The notes under the pieces are model-generated. The model saw nothing but the letters and a program-made list of their open reading frames with translations. It did not search any database and had not been told where the DNA came from. Positions 36,753-49,112 of a stretch of 64,000 nucleotides of DNA are shown here, piece after piece; the stretch's first letter is position 1; every line of letters begins with the position of its first letter. Both the position numbers and the translations under genes were made by a program. Source of the DNA: Dioscorea cayenensis subsp. rotundata (lineage: Eukaryota; Streptophyta; Magnoliopsida; Dioscoreales; Dioscoreaceae); contig NC_052474.1 of NCBI RefSeq assembly GCF_009730915.1, positions 19,813,501 through 19,877,500 of the forward strand. The letters are read 5' to 3'.

Positions 36753-37011
36753 CTCTTTTATCTTATCTTCTCCAACACCAACCTCTAACTACAAAACCCT
36801 AAAAGATGACAAGAAGAAGAAGAAGAAGAAGCTTCAAAACTTAGCACAATTGCTGAGCTAATCTTTTGAGGACTAGTTTCAAATTGTAAGCTCCTCTTTG
36901 GCCCCTCTTTCTTTCTATATATCTCTCCTTCATGAATTCATTATATATATATATATATACAGTAAAGAGAATGCCCATGCCTTAAAATAAGTAATAAATG
37001 CGAAGAATAAG

Positions 37012-37046
<35 letters not shown>

Positions 37047-38559
37047 TGTTTTCAAAACTTTTAAATTGCTAAAAAAAAAATATACAGTGTTCAGTACATG
37101 AAAAAATCGGGTTAATTTTTTAGCAGGGTACTAAACTATAGTCGTTTCATTATGGGATTGACTGATTTGAATCAGAAATGGTTCACGACTTGATTTTGTT
37201 TCTAGGGTGATTCACGAGAGATTCAGCCGATTTTTTCTGATATAAATCTGAAAATTTTTGTCGGCATATGCGTGAGTATCTTTGATGCGTCGATTAATTT
37301 CGATTTTCGGGATGTTGATAGAAATTTATAGCATCGATCATCAAAATAAAAGCAAAAAATCTATCGGTGTGCGATCTAGTGAAACAAAATTAAAATTGAG
37401 TATGCATTTTGATTCAATTAAAGTCTGACCCCGAAATGAAACAGGGCCATCGGTCATCCTTATCAATTTACGCGAAAAAAATCAGATTAGATGTAGTAAT
37501 TTTTGTTTTTAATCCGTTGCTAATACACTCTAGAAAAACTAAAATATTAATTTATTTTAGAAATTTAAAACCGATTTACAACCGAATTAAATTTATTTTA
37601 AAATTTTGAAAACAAAAACTATTTAAGGAATAATGAATAATCTGATAATTTATGTAATTCATAATGTAATTAGGAATTAATTAGGACTAATCCAAGGATT
37701 ATGCTTCAAAATAAAATTTCATAATGAGAAATAAAGTATTAATATTATAACAAATTGATTCTAAATAAAATTAGAAGCTATTTTTTTAAAGACAATTACT
37801 TGGAATTAAACCTTGTAAAATCTTGATAGTTAGGCTTATGTTCATTTCATTAATTTGGAAAAGATCTTGAAAGTTCATCATATTAGGTTATCCTTTGTTT
37901 GTTTATAAATTAGAAAAAGAAATTTTTTGTAAATGCTTATAATAGCCTCTCTAATAATATAGCTAGGAAGATTAATTATATTATTTAGAACCTAAATTAG
38001 AGTTGCTTCCTAGTATTTATACTTTTTATTAATCATTTTATATATATATAGTTTGATACTTGCAAGACTTGCCATCACACACTGTCTCTCAGTTTGATTA
38101 TAAGTTTGCATTATTACAAATAAGAAAAATAAAACTAACTTTAATGAAAAAAACAATAATTGTACTATTATATAGGTACTCATATATGTTATTTAAAAAT
38201 TGTAGTTCTATAGGTTCCCTGTAAGCCTAACATACTAGTGGACCACATCCGACTATATACATATAACAATAATTAAGCTATCTCTTTCTTTTTCTTTTTT
38301 TTTTAATATTCTTTTTAATAATAATTAAAAACTAAATACATTCACAAGCTCATAACTAATACCCAATATCAGCTCTTTTTCTAAGTTTAATCATTAATGG
38401 CCTTTAAAATGGGGCATTACTAGTTTTATTTTGTTTTATAGGGACAAAGTGAAGCCATGTTAGGGGCATGCACAAATATAGACACCTTATATTAAGAATT
38501 CAGTGCTAATAGATCAAAAGATAGTTGACAATTATTGCTAACTTGATTTTAATTATTTA

Positions 38560-38695
38560 AATAAAATTATATTTATTTTGACTGTGATGACATGTACACC
38601 TCAACCATGTATTGAAAGAAAATTAAACTCTTAATCTCTCATATGAGAGTCATATACTTTAACCACTTGATCATTGGGACGCTGGCATAGATTTG
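38560..38695 (-). mobile_element. Degenerate tRNA-derived SINE
   Basis: On the minus strand GATCAAGTGGTTAAAG (38672-38657) resembles an A box. GACTCTCATATGAGAGATTAAG and a B-box-like GAGTTTAATTTTC (38630-38618) follow. The order resembles a decayed tRNA head. The ends and a target duplication were not resolved. Confidence 0.5.
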
Positions 38696-39320
38696 TTTAT
38701 TTTAACCCTTTTTGATTAGTATACATGCTCACAATACCTTGACGATCTATGGTACATTGATAATCATGATAATCAAAACAAATTAAATTATCTAATATAA
38801 AATATAAAAAATATATTTATAAAATCAATGAGTGTTGGTTCAAGTGGAAAGAGGTTTAATTAATTAAAGTCGCTTAAGCAAATGTAACCTCACCATGGAT
38901 TAATTTAGAGCCCACATGATCTAGGATATCAGTTTCATGTTCTATTTTGAATAAACCCAAATTAATGTAACATTTCTCTGTTCTGAAAGAGAGTAAGGCA
39001 CAAACAAAGAAAGAGAGAAAAAGAGAAAGAAAGAAATAAAGAAAACAATGAGGGGAATTAAACTGGTTGGTTGCTGAAAGGAACCATGCTTACCAATCTC
39101 TCACTTTCAAAAGATTTCTTCAAGCACACGGTGCATGGTCATTCATTCTATCTTCATCTACAAGAATGAAACTAGACGTATATATATATATAGAGAGAGA
39201 GAGATAGACGTCACTCTTTAATTCATTACCTTTTTCTTTCTATTAATGATGAACTCCAATGTCCCTCCATTAATGTCCTCTCCAAAGTTTCATACATTAG
39301 AGAGAGACAGAGAGACTATT

Positions 39321-40270
39321 CTTTTCTTTCTCACTTTTAATCTCTTGGAGCTAGAGTTGTTAAAAAGATAATTGGTAGCATGCATGTACATATATTTGTT
39401 ATAATTACTTCATTCAATCATGCAATTTAAGAGACCACTCATTCAGTCTTCTTTCTCACCTCTCGGCTTCGTTGAAAATTTAAAGTAAAGCACAACACAA
39501 TTTTTTTTTTAATTTGTATATTTTACAAATAAAGTAGAATATAATACAGTTTTTTTTTTTTGAAATAAATAGATAAACCATTGTTTTATTAAAGTAATAC
39601 AATAAAATTAATTAATTAAATACAACATAAATTCAGAAATTTTTTGTACCTCAAAAACTCATAGTACAAATTAAATTTTGCTAAGTTGCAACATAATTAA
39701 AAGACAAAATTATTATTATTAAAATTAAAAATAGTCAGATTATCCTTAACTTATTTGATGTCAACAAAACATAATAATAACTAGTGATGCTATTTTTAAT
39801 TTTTATAGTATTGTCTATCAAATATCAAACATAGAATAGTATAACCACTTGTGTTTGTAACTCAATTATACTTGTACTTTATTATATTGCTTAAGTTGAT
39901 CTCATTGACTCGATTCACAAATTAAATGGGCCCTTAAACTCTTTGGAGAGTTGTTAAAACAATAATTAAATATAAGCATGTACATTAGCTATAGTTACTT
40001 TATTCAATATATCATGCAAATGAGAGGTCATTCCTTCACTCTTCTTTCTCACCTTTAATATTTTTGGAGAGTAGTTAAAAAGATAAATATTAGCATGTAC
40101 ATTAGCTATAATCACTTCATTCGATCATGCAATAAAGAGACCATTAAATTCATTTACTTTTCTTAATTTCTCACCTTTAATCTCTTTGGAGAGTTGTTAA
40201 AGAGATAATTAATTCTTAGTTAGCATGCACACTACTAGCTATAGTTACTTCATTCTATCATGCAATCAAG
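39321..40270 (+). repeat. Four-copy tandem array, split by about 470 bp
   Basis: A unit of about 115-130 bp contains CTCTT(T)GGAG..AG(T)TGTTAAA, AGCATG(C)A..TACAT, TA(A/T)(A/T)TTACTT(C/T)ATTC, ATCATGCAA and TTCTTTCTCACC. Copies lie at about 39321-39460, 39930-40055, 40056-40185 and 40186-40270. Copies 1 and 2 are separated by unrelated AT-rich sequence (about 39465-39928), which looks like a later insertion into the array. Confidence 0.65.
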
Positions 40271-41761
40271 CTCTCATGAATCACATGCAAAGCCAAAAAC
40301 TTTTGAAGGTTTATTTATTGATGAGTCTGATGACTAGTTAATCTATTATTGGATCATTACTCTTTTGGGACCTCAAGAAAGAATACATTTTAACACAACT
40401 TGTCCACTTTTGACTACTTTGATTGATAAAGAATCAAGCACAGTAAGCCATATGCCTAATAAAACAAACAAATTCATTTAGTTCAGACTCTAAACTTTAT
40501 ATATATATATATATATATATATTCAAAGATCACGTGAAACTTTAAACTACATTAATGAGATGATGATGAGATAATATTTTGGCACTATCTAAAAAATGGA
40601 GTATTTATAATTGAAGGAAACAAAAAATTTTAAGATTTGATATATCTACTTTTATTATATATAGATATATTTTCAAAGTGAGCAATAAGTTTTGTATTTA
40701 ATTTGCCGTGTGGTTAATGCAAGTAAATATTGGGTGCATGCATTAAAGTATGAGTGGTTGGGAGTAGATAGAACATTTTGCATGCATGCTAGGGTTTCAT
40801 TCATGGCCCTTCGTTATTTTGCCACCATCCTCTTGAGTCTTGCTTGTTAAATGCCCCACTTGCACTTGCCCTTCAGTCAGTCATATCTAATTAATCTTCA
40901 TAAAGTGTGATAAATTTTAGTGTTAATTAATAATTAATATATTTTTAATGAAGCTAGTTTAGAATGAGAATGGATAATAAAGAGGATAAAGTTTAGAGAC
41001 AGGGAGTCATGGGCAATGAAAGACGTGAGACACAGGGAATGAAGTCATAGGGATGAAGCCTTTTTATATGTAGGTTTCATTCTAGAAGGTGTGTATGTGT
41101 AATCAATAAATTAAGGGAATTAATGTCTTGTACATGAGGAGAAAATGGGTGATGTACACATTTGTAAATTAGATAAATATCAAAGTTTTAAACACTGAGT
41201 ATTTGTTTGAACATGTTTATGACACTAAGTGCTTAGTTTATTTTATTTTTTTTATTTTATGAATGTGGACAAGCGATGTCAAGTGCATGCACAGACTTAA
41301 TTAGAGTTGATACCTCAATAAATTTGTACTATTTTTATTTTGTGTAAACTGAAATTTGAACTCACGTACTTTATCGATAAAAACATAAATATTCTATACA
41401 AAAAATCTACTGTTAATTATATATAGAGTAAGAGGTCATTGGCTTAAATTATTATTTTTTTAAGAATTTTTATTGTTAAAAAAAATTGAAATTGCTTAAT
41501 TTATAAAGTTATCTTTAAAATAATTATAAATTTGTTTAGGTATTTTACGTGGAGCATTTGTTTTATAAGTTAAAATATATCTTAATCTCAATGAACCAAC
41601 CAATTAAGCATGATTTACATGGAATACCAAGATACTGAAAACCTTGCACTTAAGTCGGATAAATCCATTATGCAATTGAAAAAAAATATTGAGGAATACA
41701 AAAATGCTATACCATTTAGAATATTTCAAGAACAAAAGCCACCTCTAAAAAGAGTAATAAC

Positions 41762-41890
41762 AAGTGCTACAGTGATAACAGTTTAATGGATAAAACATGA
41801 TTTTCCTATAAAAGAGTTTAAGTGTTCAACTCTCTCATGGTTAAAACTTTAATGATAAGAAAATGTGTGTTGCGGTGATTTACCCATATT
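41762..41890 (+). mobile_element. Degenerate tRNA-derived SINE
   Basis: AGTTTAATGGATAAAAC (41780-41796) resembles an A box and GTGTTCAACTCT (41822-41833) a B box, with tRNA-like spacing. An A-rich stretch follows (about 41898-41912). No clear target duplication was seen. Confidence 0.45.
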
Positions 41891-42247
41891 ATCTATAAAA
41901 AATAAAATAAATAAATCTCGAAAAAACCCATGGTCAAATGCCGTACTACTAAACTTCTATGCCCCCTATTATTCTCATGATCAAACTATATTATTAAACC
42001 ATAATAATTAAAAAAAACCATTTTTTAGGCTTTAATCAAGGGCTATTATTGATTTTTTTATCCTTAATTAAAAAAAATATATTTTTCCCGTGAGAGAGAT
42101 TAATATATATTTAATTTAAGACTAACTTTAAAAGTAAATATATAAGATTAATGTTTGTGATGACTACTTCCATGACTCACAGTGTATATCCTAACTAGAT
42201 CCAATAGTAACAAATATTAATGTGTTTGGTTCTAATTAAATGATAAA

Positions 42248-42345
42248 TTAAATACTCGCTAAGATGATCGATAGCACTTTGAGCATTCTTCCTCCGAAAG
42301 TAAATGCATAGCCTAAAATAGATCTTCTTCTGTCAATATCATCTG
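42248..42345 (-). mobile_element. Short Ty1/copia RNase H fragment
   Basis: The minus strand reads DDIDRRRSILGYAFTFGG, matching the D-DKRRSTTGYVFTLGG block found in copia-type RNase H. Neighbouring sequence in the same open frame (about 90 residues) is only weakly similar. It is probably an isolated relic. Confidence 0.45.
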
Positions 42346-42519
42346 CCATATAAATTCGATCCTCTATAAACAAAAGTTGGAAGTTTTTATCAAATATCTC
42401 ATTATCCACTAACCATAACTTATGCTCATTTACAAGGGCAAAAAGACACAGGACAACACCATCAATCAAATATGATATTTCGTCCATGTTTATGCACACC
42501 CTTAATATGCATTTGTCAA

Positions 42520-42563
<44 letters not shown>

Positions 42564-43566
42564 TTTTAATAAATTATGACAAATTAAACCTCCAACGTTG
42601 AATGAGTAGAGAGTTTTTTTTATAAATATATATATATTTTTTTTTTATAAATATGACAAACATAGTATAATTTGTAGTATGCACACAAAGAGGAATTGAT
42701 TAGCCCTGACCTAGTAACATAAAATTTGGACTGTAAGCTTATACCTATAACTGAATATCTATTATCACACCACTGTGTTTAGAACTTCAGTTGGATTTAA
42801 AATTAAAATTCTTAAATCTTTACATTAACGCATTTCTCAGTAGAACCAATACCACTAAATATGGAGTCTATGCACCTTATTCGAATAGAAAGTTATTTTC
42901 ATCTCATTTTTTTTTTCAAGTCATTCAAATGATCTTGCTTTAAACTCAACTTGAAATGACCTATAAATTGTGGTTTAATAAGCTTGGCAGTTTTTATATT
43001 CAACCTTTCAAATAACTTTTTAATAATTTTTTCTTTCGTGTAATATTTTTTTTTGCTGGTCCCAAGTCTTTAACGGCAAAAGACTTGTTTAATTTTTTTT
43101 TAATTTATCTATTTTTTTTAAAATTTTTTTGTAAATTATAACTATGTCATCAATTTTTTTTTAAAAAAAATCACTATTCACACTCTTTTTAATAGTTAAT
43201 ATAAGCACAGGTGTCTACATTTATTCTTTTATAAGTATATCATAAATTCATCTTTATTTTAATCAAAATAAATATAAAATTCATCAAACAGAATACAAAA
43301 ACACATAAAATATATCTACTTTTAAGATCAAACACAGTCAACTGCCTTTAAATTTTAGAGAATTGTTTATCGTGCATACATCCCACTTTTCACTGTACTA
43401 CTGTTCATAAACATAATAACACTATTTATCAAATAGTGATCAATCGTTAGATCAAAATTCAATGGGTGATAACAACATTTGTAGATTTTGATCCTATGAA
43501 CATGCATATAGATGATCTAATCTTTTATATGTATATATATATATATATTAGAAATAAGAATACCCA

Positions 43567-45437
43567 CTACCACCCATATACTGAAACTGAGGGGTACTGC
43601 TGTAATTTCACCATCCCAAGATGGCCTTGCATGCCATCATTTGCATACTGTTGCCACATCCTCTGTTCCTCCATCAACAGCCTTTGCTTCTTCTCCATCT
43701 CCGACATCTGCACGTACGCCGGCGCCGGAACCTCCAACGACGCCGCAAACGGATCCACCACCTCTCCGGCCCCTCCTCCTCCCGCCGGAGCCGGCAATGC
43801 AAGCAAATTAGATGACATTAATGGCAATGCAACACTACTTGCACTTCCTTGTCCTGCTCCTGAACTCACATACTTAACTTGCTGATCAGCATGCACATAC
43901 ATTCCATTCAACACCAATGTATCAAAACCACCGCCAAGCTCAGACCTTTGGCCTGATAAAACACTTGCTGATTGCACCAACGCCGTCTCCCAGTCCGCCG
44001 GCTCGTCTTTGAAAGCTTCCCATGCCGGTGCATCAGTTGTGGTTGTCGTTGTGCCATCATCGAACAATGCTAGTGCTAGCATGTCATGATCATGTTGTTT
44101 GTTGGCGGTACTCAGCTCGTCTGATAAATTCAATAAATCACCTTCTTCTTCTTGAGCTAATTTTATTTCATTTTTGTTTTTCTTTTCTTCTTGTATCCTC
44201 AAATTCTTCATTCTTGATAACAGCTTCGTTGGAGGTTGGAGGAGGGAGAGCTTTGATTGAGTTGGAGTAGTGATTTTGGTCCCCTTCTTCCTCCTTCTCT
44301 TCCTCCTCCTCCTCCTCCGGTGATTGTTCGGGTTCGGGGTTGAGTTTAACAGGGTTTGATCTCTCTTTTATGAACTCATCCATGACTTCAAGTTTCTTGG
44401 AGGTGATTCTTTCGATTTGAGGAAAATCAGAGGGGCGGGAGATGCCGGAGGACTTGCATGAGTTATAAAAGGCATCAAGCTCTTCGAGTTGTTTCGACAA
44501 CCGAGTGAAGATGCTATGTACACGGACACACTCAGGGATTTCCATCTCCATGAATCTGTCAATGAAGATACTCATGATCTCATTCAAATCATAATAAATT
44601 TGCTGGCTCTCTTTCAGCAATGGCTGCAATGCTACACACACCACCCTGTTAAATCTCGCCGCACCTACAGTTTTAATTGACAAACATGATGATATCAAAG
44701 CAAAAAAACTAAAAATTTTAAATAACAATAAGAACACAATATATGCAAATGAATGCTGCTTGCCTGTAGGACGGCAAGCGAGAAAGCGTTCGAGGAGTTG
44801 CTGAAGGTGTTGGATTTTGATGAATATTTGAGATGTTTTCATCTCTCGAACGGGGGTAACCCGGGAAGTGGTGGTGGTGGCAGCAGCAGCAGCGGCGGCA
44901 GTGTCATTATCATCATCATCATTAAGATTCAAACTAGCACGGCTGCTTCGTCTTTGGCGACGGCCATGCATACGGAACTCAAGCCTCTCATCCAAGTAAC
45001 GGGCATAAGTCCGAACAAAAGCCGAGAAGTCCCAGGCGGCGGCGGAGCGAGAGGTGTCACGGAAGTCAGACATGTTGAGCATGCGAGTGCCGCGGCGAGT
45101 GGCGAAGAAGATCTCTTGCTCATAAAGCAGGATCACCGTCGGAGAGTAGACGGTGAATGAGGATGAGGGATTTGAGGGCGACGGTCCAGCTGCGAGTCTT
45201 GCTGAGACGGCGGGAGAGGGTGGAAACGCAGGAGTGGACGTAGGCGCGGGAGTAGCAGGTGAGGCTGAGGATTTCACGGATGTGGCGTTCTTCGGCGGGG
45301 TATTCGTCGTGACGGGTGGCTTTGACGATGGCGACGTCGAGGTCGGAGATGGTGGTGCTGTTGCTGACTTTGGCGATGCTGATGCTGGTTTGGTCTTTGA
45401 CGGCGCCAATGGCGCGCCGGAGAGTGCTTGGAGCCAT
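43567..45437 (-). CDS. Clathrin assembly protein (ANTH/AP180-like), with two apparent +1 frameshifts and a GC-AG intron
   Basis: Two exons, 45437-44764 and 44664-43567, encode about 589 residues if two extra bases are ignored. ANTH proteins bind PI(4,5)P2 and recruit clathrin to the plasma membrane. The ANTH domain starts MAPSTLRRAIGAVKDQTSI, with VAIVKATRHDE, LKSLILIHRLLSDGDPA, RRGTRMLNMSDFRDTSR and FVRTYARYLDERLE. The tail has acidic runs, DPFAASLEVPAP and EMEKKQRLLMEEQ, as in At4g32285/At2g25430/At1g05020 relatives. The frame breaks in the A run 45124-45126 (between SDGDPA and YEQEIFFATRRG) and again within 44168-44240. The intron is 99 nt and has the donor CAG|GCAAGC (GC, not GT). An upstream (GAT)n lies at about 45502-45527 in the leader. 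Confidence 0.88.
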
Positions 45438-45935
45438 GAATTAATGTGGTGTATTATATATGAATATTATTGATTATTCATAGCATTGAGAGAGAAAAAG
45501 AGATGATGATGATGATGATGATGATGATTGTAGTTCTCTATTTCTCTCTGATTTTCTTTGTGGTTGTGAAAATGGGGATATGAATGGATGAACAATAATA
45601 GTATGCAGAGAAGGGCGGGAAAGTAGGAGATGACTTGGTGGATACTGGGTTGACAGTTGGCAGGAGAATGAATGTTTGGGTTCATTTGGATTCTGACCTG
45701 GTCTTGCTCTGGATCAGTTTTTCTTTTTTTTGACAAATATTTGGACCTGGTTTGAGCTGGGCAGAGAGAATGGTATCTATGACTAAAGAAAAAAGATATT
45801 TTTTTTTTCTTTCTTTTTTTTTTTATATAAAGTGCTATAATTGGAAGAACAATAGGTTATAAATTTTACATAGCCTTCGAGTAAAACTCAGAAAGATGAA
45901 AAAAGGATAAAGGGTCACTGCTATAAGCTGAACAT
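45438..45935. other. Spacer upstream of the clathrin-assembly gene
   Basis: It includes the leader of the clathrin-assembly gene with a (GAT)n run, then a T-rich stretch at about 45790-45830. The right part is the 3' flank of the NAC gene. No further gene was seen. Confidence 0.5.
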
Positions 45936-48900
45936 TCAAATTAAAATATAAGCTGGAACACAATGAGTAGGATCACTTGTAAGCTTTCCCTGAATCTCAG
46001 AAATTGATGCAGCGAATGATGTCTGTGTTTTGATGAATGGGTTGACTGATGATTGAGTTAAACAGGCCCTGAAAAAGAGATAACTAAGTTCAGGTATGCT
46101 CGCAGATGTTGTAAGAAACCGGAAGCCATGAGTATCCATCCATCCATCAACACTGGGAGTAAGGATGGGCTTCCTCCATCAGAGATGCAGATGCAAAACC
46201 ACAAAGGTGAAAAATAGAAAGATTGGATCCTTTGAAAAGAGTCTCAGCACGGATGTTAAGTCGGAATAAATAATCCCACGATTAAGAACCAGGCAAAGCT
46301 CACACTGCTCAGTCACACAGATTTTCTCCATTATATTTATAATGTAAGTTGTCACCTGTCGGGATAACGGTTACTGCAGCTTGGATCAGAATAGAAGAAA
46401 GATTTCTTGGAATCATTTCCACCTGCACCAGACGTTGAACAAACATTTGCACCATATTCTGTTTGCCAGACCGGATCCTTTAAAAATTCGTGAAACAATG
46501 CCTCAAACTGTTGGTTGTCATCTTCCCCAAAGGCATTTATCTGAAAAAGACCAATTTCAGAAACAAATGACCACCAGAGAACCAAATGATCAAAACTGAA
46601 ACAAGAATGGCAGGATGTAAGATACGACATTAGGAAAATTGCATACCTCCACATTCAGGGTGTATTGATTGTGATTAGTATTAGGGCACTGACAAGGATC
46701 GGTTATTGCTGCAGCTGGAGGGGGAGTATCATCAACTGCTAAAGCTGAAACACCATGGCCATTCGAATTTTGAAAGATGGCCAAATTCTCAAATGGATCA
46801 TGTACATACAGTTCAGAAGGATCAATATCCATAAGAAATTCTTCCGTGTTGAAATATGTGCCATAGTTCGGTTCATTAGGTTCAGCCGGTGGAGGGAGAT
46901 CATATAATCCATCATATATCCCTCCAAGGTGCGTGCCAGCTGCGCTGGTCTGACAATGCAAAACATGTGAACCTGGAGCCTATAGGGTTGCAATAGAAGT
47001 ATCAGTTATCACTCAAATAACATAATTTCCAGTAGAGAAGGATAAAGTTGAGATTTAGCCCATACCTCGCCTAGAATATCTCCAAGATTATCGGGAGAGT
47101 ATCGAAGAGCTTCTATGAGCTCAGTCCACAACTCCTCCTCACCATCAGGTAATGAAGATACCTCACCAGTTCCAATAACCGCATGTGCCTCACCAGTTCC
47201 AGAAACCGCGTGTGCATCACCAATTCCAGAATCCACGGGCACTGGAGGGCCAGGTTCCAACATTGTAGCCTGATCATCATGCGGGTCCTGAGCAGACACC
47301 ATACAAGACACAGAACCACTGTAATCATTACCAGTATCATCATCTTCCCATTCCTCCTCATTAAATGGGGCACCATGATGCTCCCCATTCTTCGGGCCTC
47401 GCCCACTTTTTTGGAATAATTTGCAGAGAACAAGCTTATCCTACAATAGGAGATAGAAAGTGTTCAAACATAGTGCACAATAATCAATGATGTTGTAAGA
47501 AAGAATAATTCTATACACAATTGTATATTGAAATATTACGGGTTATTTGAACTGTTTCTTGAGTTGATTTTTCAGTATGATAATGATATATACTAACCAG
47601 GCCAGTCAATTCAATAATAAAGCTCAAGTGTTGTTTTATATATATAAAAGGGTGTTATATGAATAGTAAATCAGACAACGTTATAGGAACTTTTTATTTC
47701 AAATGTGCAAAATACATAAAACCAGCTAATTTAATGGAGGAGAAATATAAGATTTGGAAATGTACTGACTATAGTAGGTAAAGGAAAAAAATCACAACCC
47801 CACAAGCACTACGCAGATGGAGTGATGTTCCATCAACAATGGAATAGATGAAGAATATAAATCAAATAACGATGAAAGTACTTTTAATGTATAAAAATAA
47901 TCCAGTAGAACCACAATCACCTGTCTATTAAAATGAGAGATTTTCAAGTGTAACCCATTACAAGGAAGAAAAATACCATATAAAGCTCAAAAGGAACATT
48001 GACCTGGACACTTGAGGACTAAAACGGTTCAGATAATAAAAAGTCATTTCTTCAGTTTCCAAAGTGACTGATTGCTAGTAAAGATACAAGCTCCTCAATA
48101 AATAAAAAGAAAAACAAATAAAAAAAGGGAACAACGTCACATTGTAGAATCTACAAGAAAATTCAGTAAAGATTGAATAATCACATTTCAGACGTTTCAT
48201 AAAATCCACAAGTACATATAGCATCTAATACTCCACATTTTAACAAAGTAAAAGCATCATTTAGGTCCATCAAAAGTATCACCCCCAAATAAATAAATAG
48301 AAAAAAAATAAACAGAAGGAACAAAATCATTACCTGGAGGTTTCCAGTATCAGTCAAATCCTTGTCCTTGAGCCTATATTCATAAATAACCCAATCAGTT
48401 CTAGACCCTCCAGGTGCCTTCCCTTCATGGAAAACCAAAGTCTTTCTCATTCCAACGGTATCAGATTTATTAACTATGGCCTTATCCCTTCCTGTGGTCT
48501 TCCAATATCCCAAATCAGTAGCTCTCTTTGTCCTAGAACCTGTAGCATATTTCAGATCTCGAGGGCAAAAGAAATACCACTCAAGGTCTTTGCTTTTCAA
48601 GAAAGATTTAGCTGCACCAAGAGAAAAAGAGAGACCTAACATGAAATTTGAAGTCTTAAAAAGTAATAAGAAAAAAATATATTATTGTCACAGTAATTGT
48701 ATCTTGGAAGTAACATATCACAGGCATGGAATAAAACAAGAAAAGAAATTGAGAAATCCATAAACAAATAAGGTTGTACAAAAAATTTTTACCAAATGAA
48801 ATAAAAAATAAGAAACTAGTGCACCAGAGAAATTATCCAAATATGACTAATGAAACAAATGACCATAATATGAACAAAACATTCAAAAAGACAAATGATT

Positions 48901-49112
48901 TGCTGGTAAAAGGTTTAAATACAATGAAAAGAACTTGAGAAAAGAAAAGCACCTGGAAGATCCCAAGGGGGAAACTTATACAGATCAATCTCAGCTATGA
49001 TCTTACATGGAAGTGCCTTCTGCATGATCTTCCCTTTCAAGTAGAAGCAAACCAACTCAGCATCAGTCGGGTGGAAACGGAAGCCCGGCGCAAGAGAGGT
49101 ATTAGCCATCAT
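45936..49112 (-). CDS. NAC-domain transcription factor
   Basis: Six exons join in phase to 515 residues: 49112-48953, 48611-48334, 47440-47066, 46979-46647, 46540-46356 and 46152-45936. The NAC DNA-binding domain shows all five subdomains: [65 protein letters not shown], and [12 protein letters not shown] followed by [18 protein letters not shown]. The features resemble the NAC82/NAC103 and NAC53/78 groups, which act in stress and ribosome-stress signalling. The acidic C-terminal half is a likely activation region; I see no membrane segment. If the donor after exon 5 is not used, the protein ends at 46352 with 444 residues. The six-exon form is preferred because the last exon is open, in phase and of protein-like composition. 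Confidence 0.87.

Larger units (their letters stand above)
36753..43566. other. Large gene-poor intergenic region
   Basis: The first 150 bp carry the SWEET leader, with a (GAA)n run at about 36811-36832. The rest is AT-rich with (TA)n tracts (36945, 37015-37043, 40500, 42527-42560), SINE-like relics, a split tandem array and one copia fragment, each listed separately. No complete gene is supported. Confidence 0.6.

Noticed and set aside
38820-38940. Third tRNA-like head (GGTTCAAGTGGAAAGAGG)
   Set aside because: Only an A-box-like block is present; no B box or target duplication.
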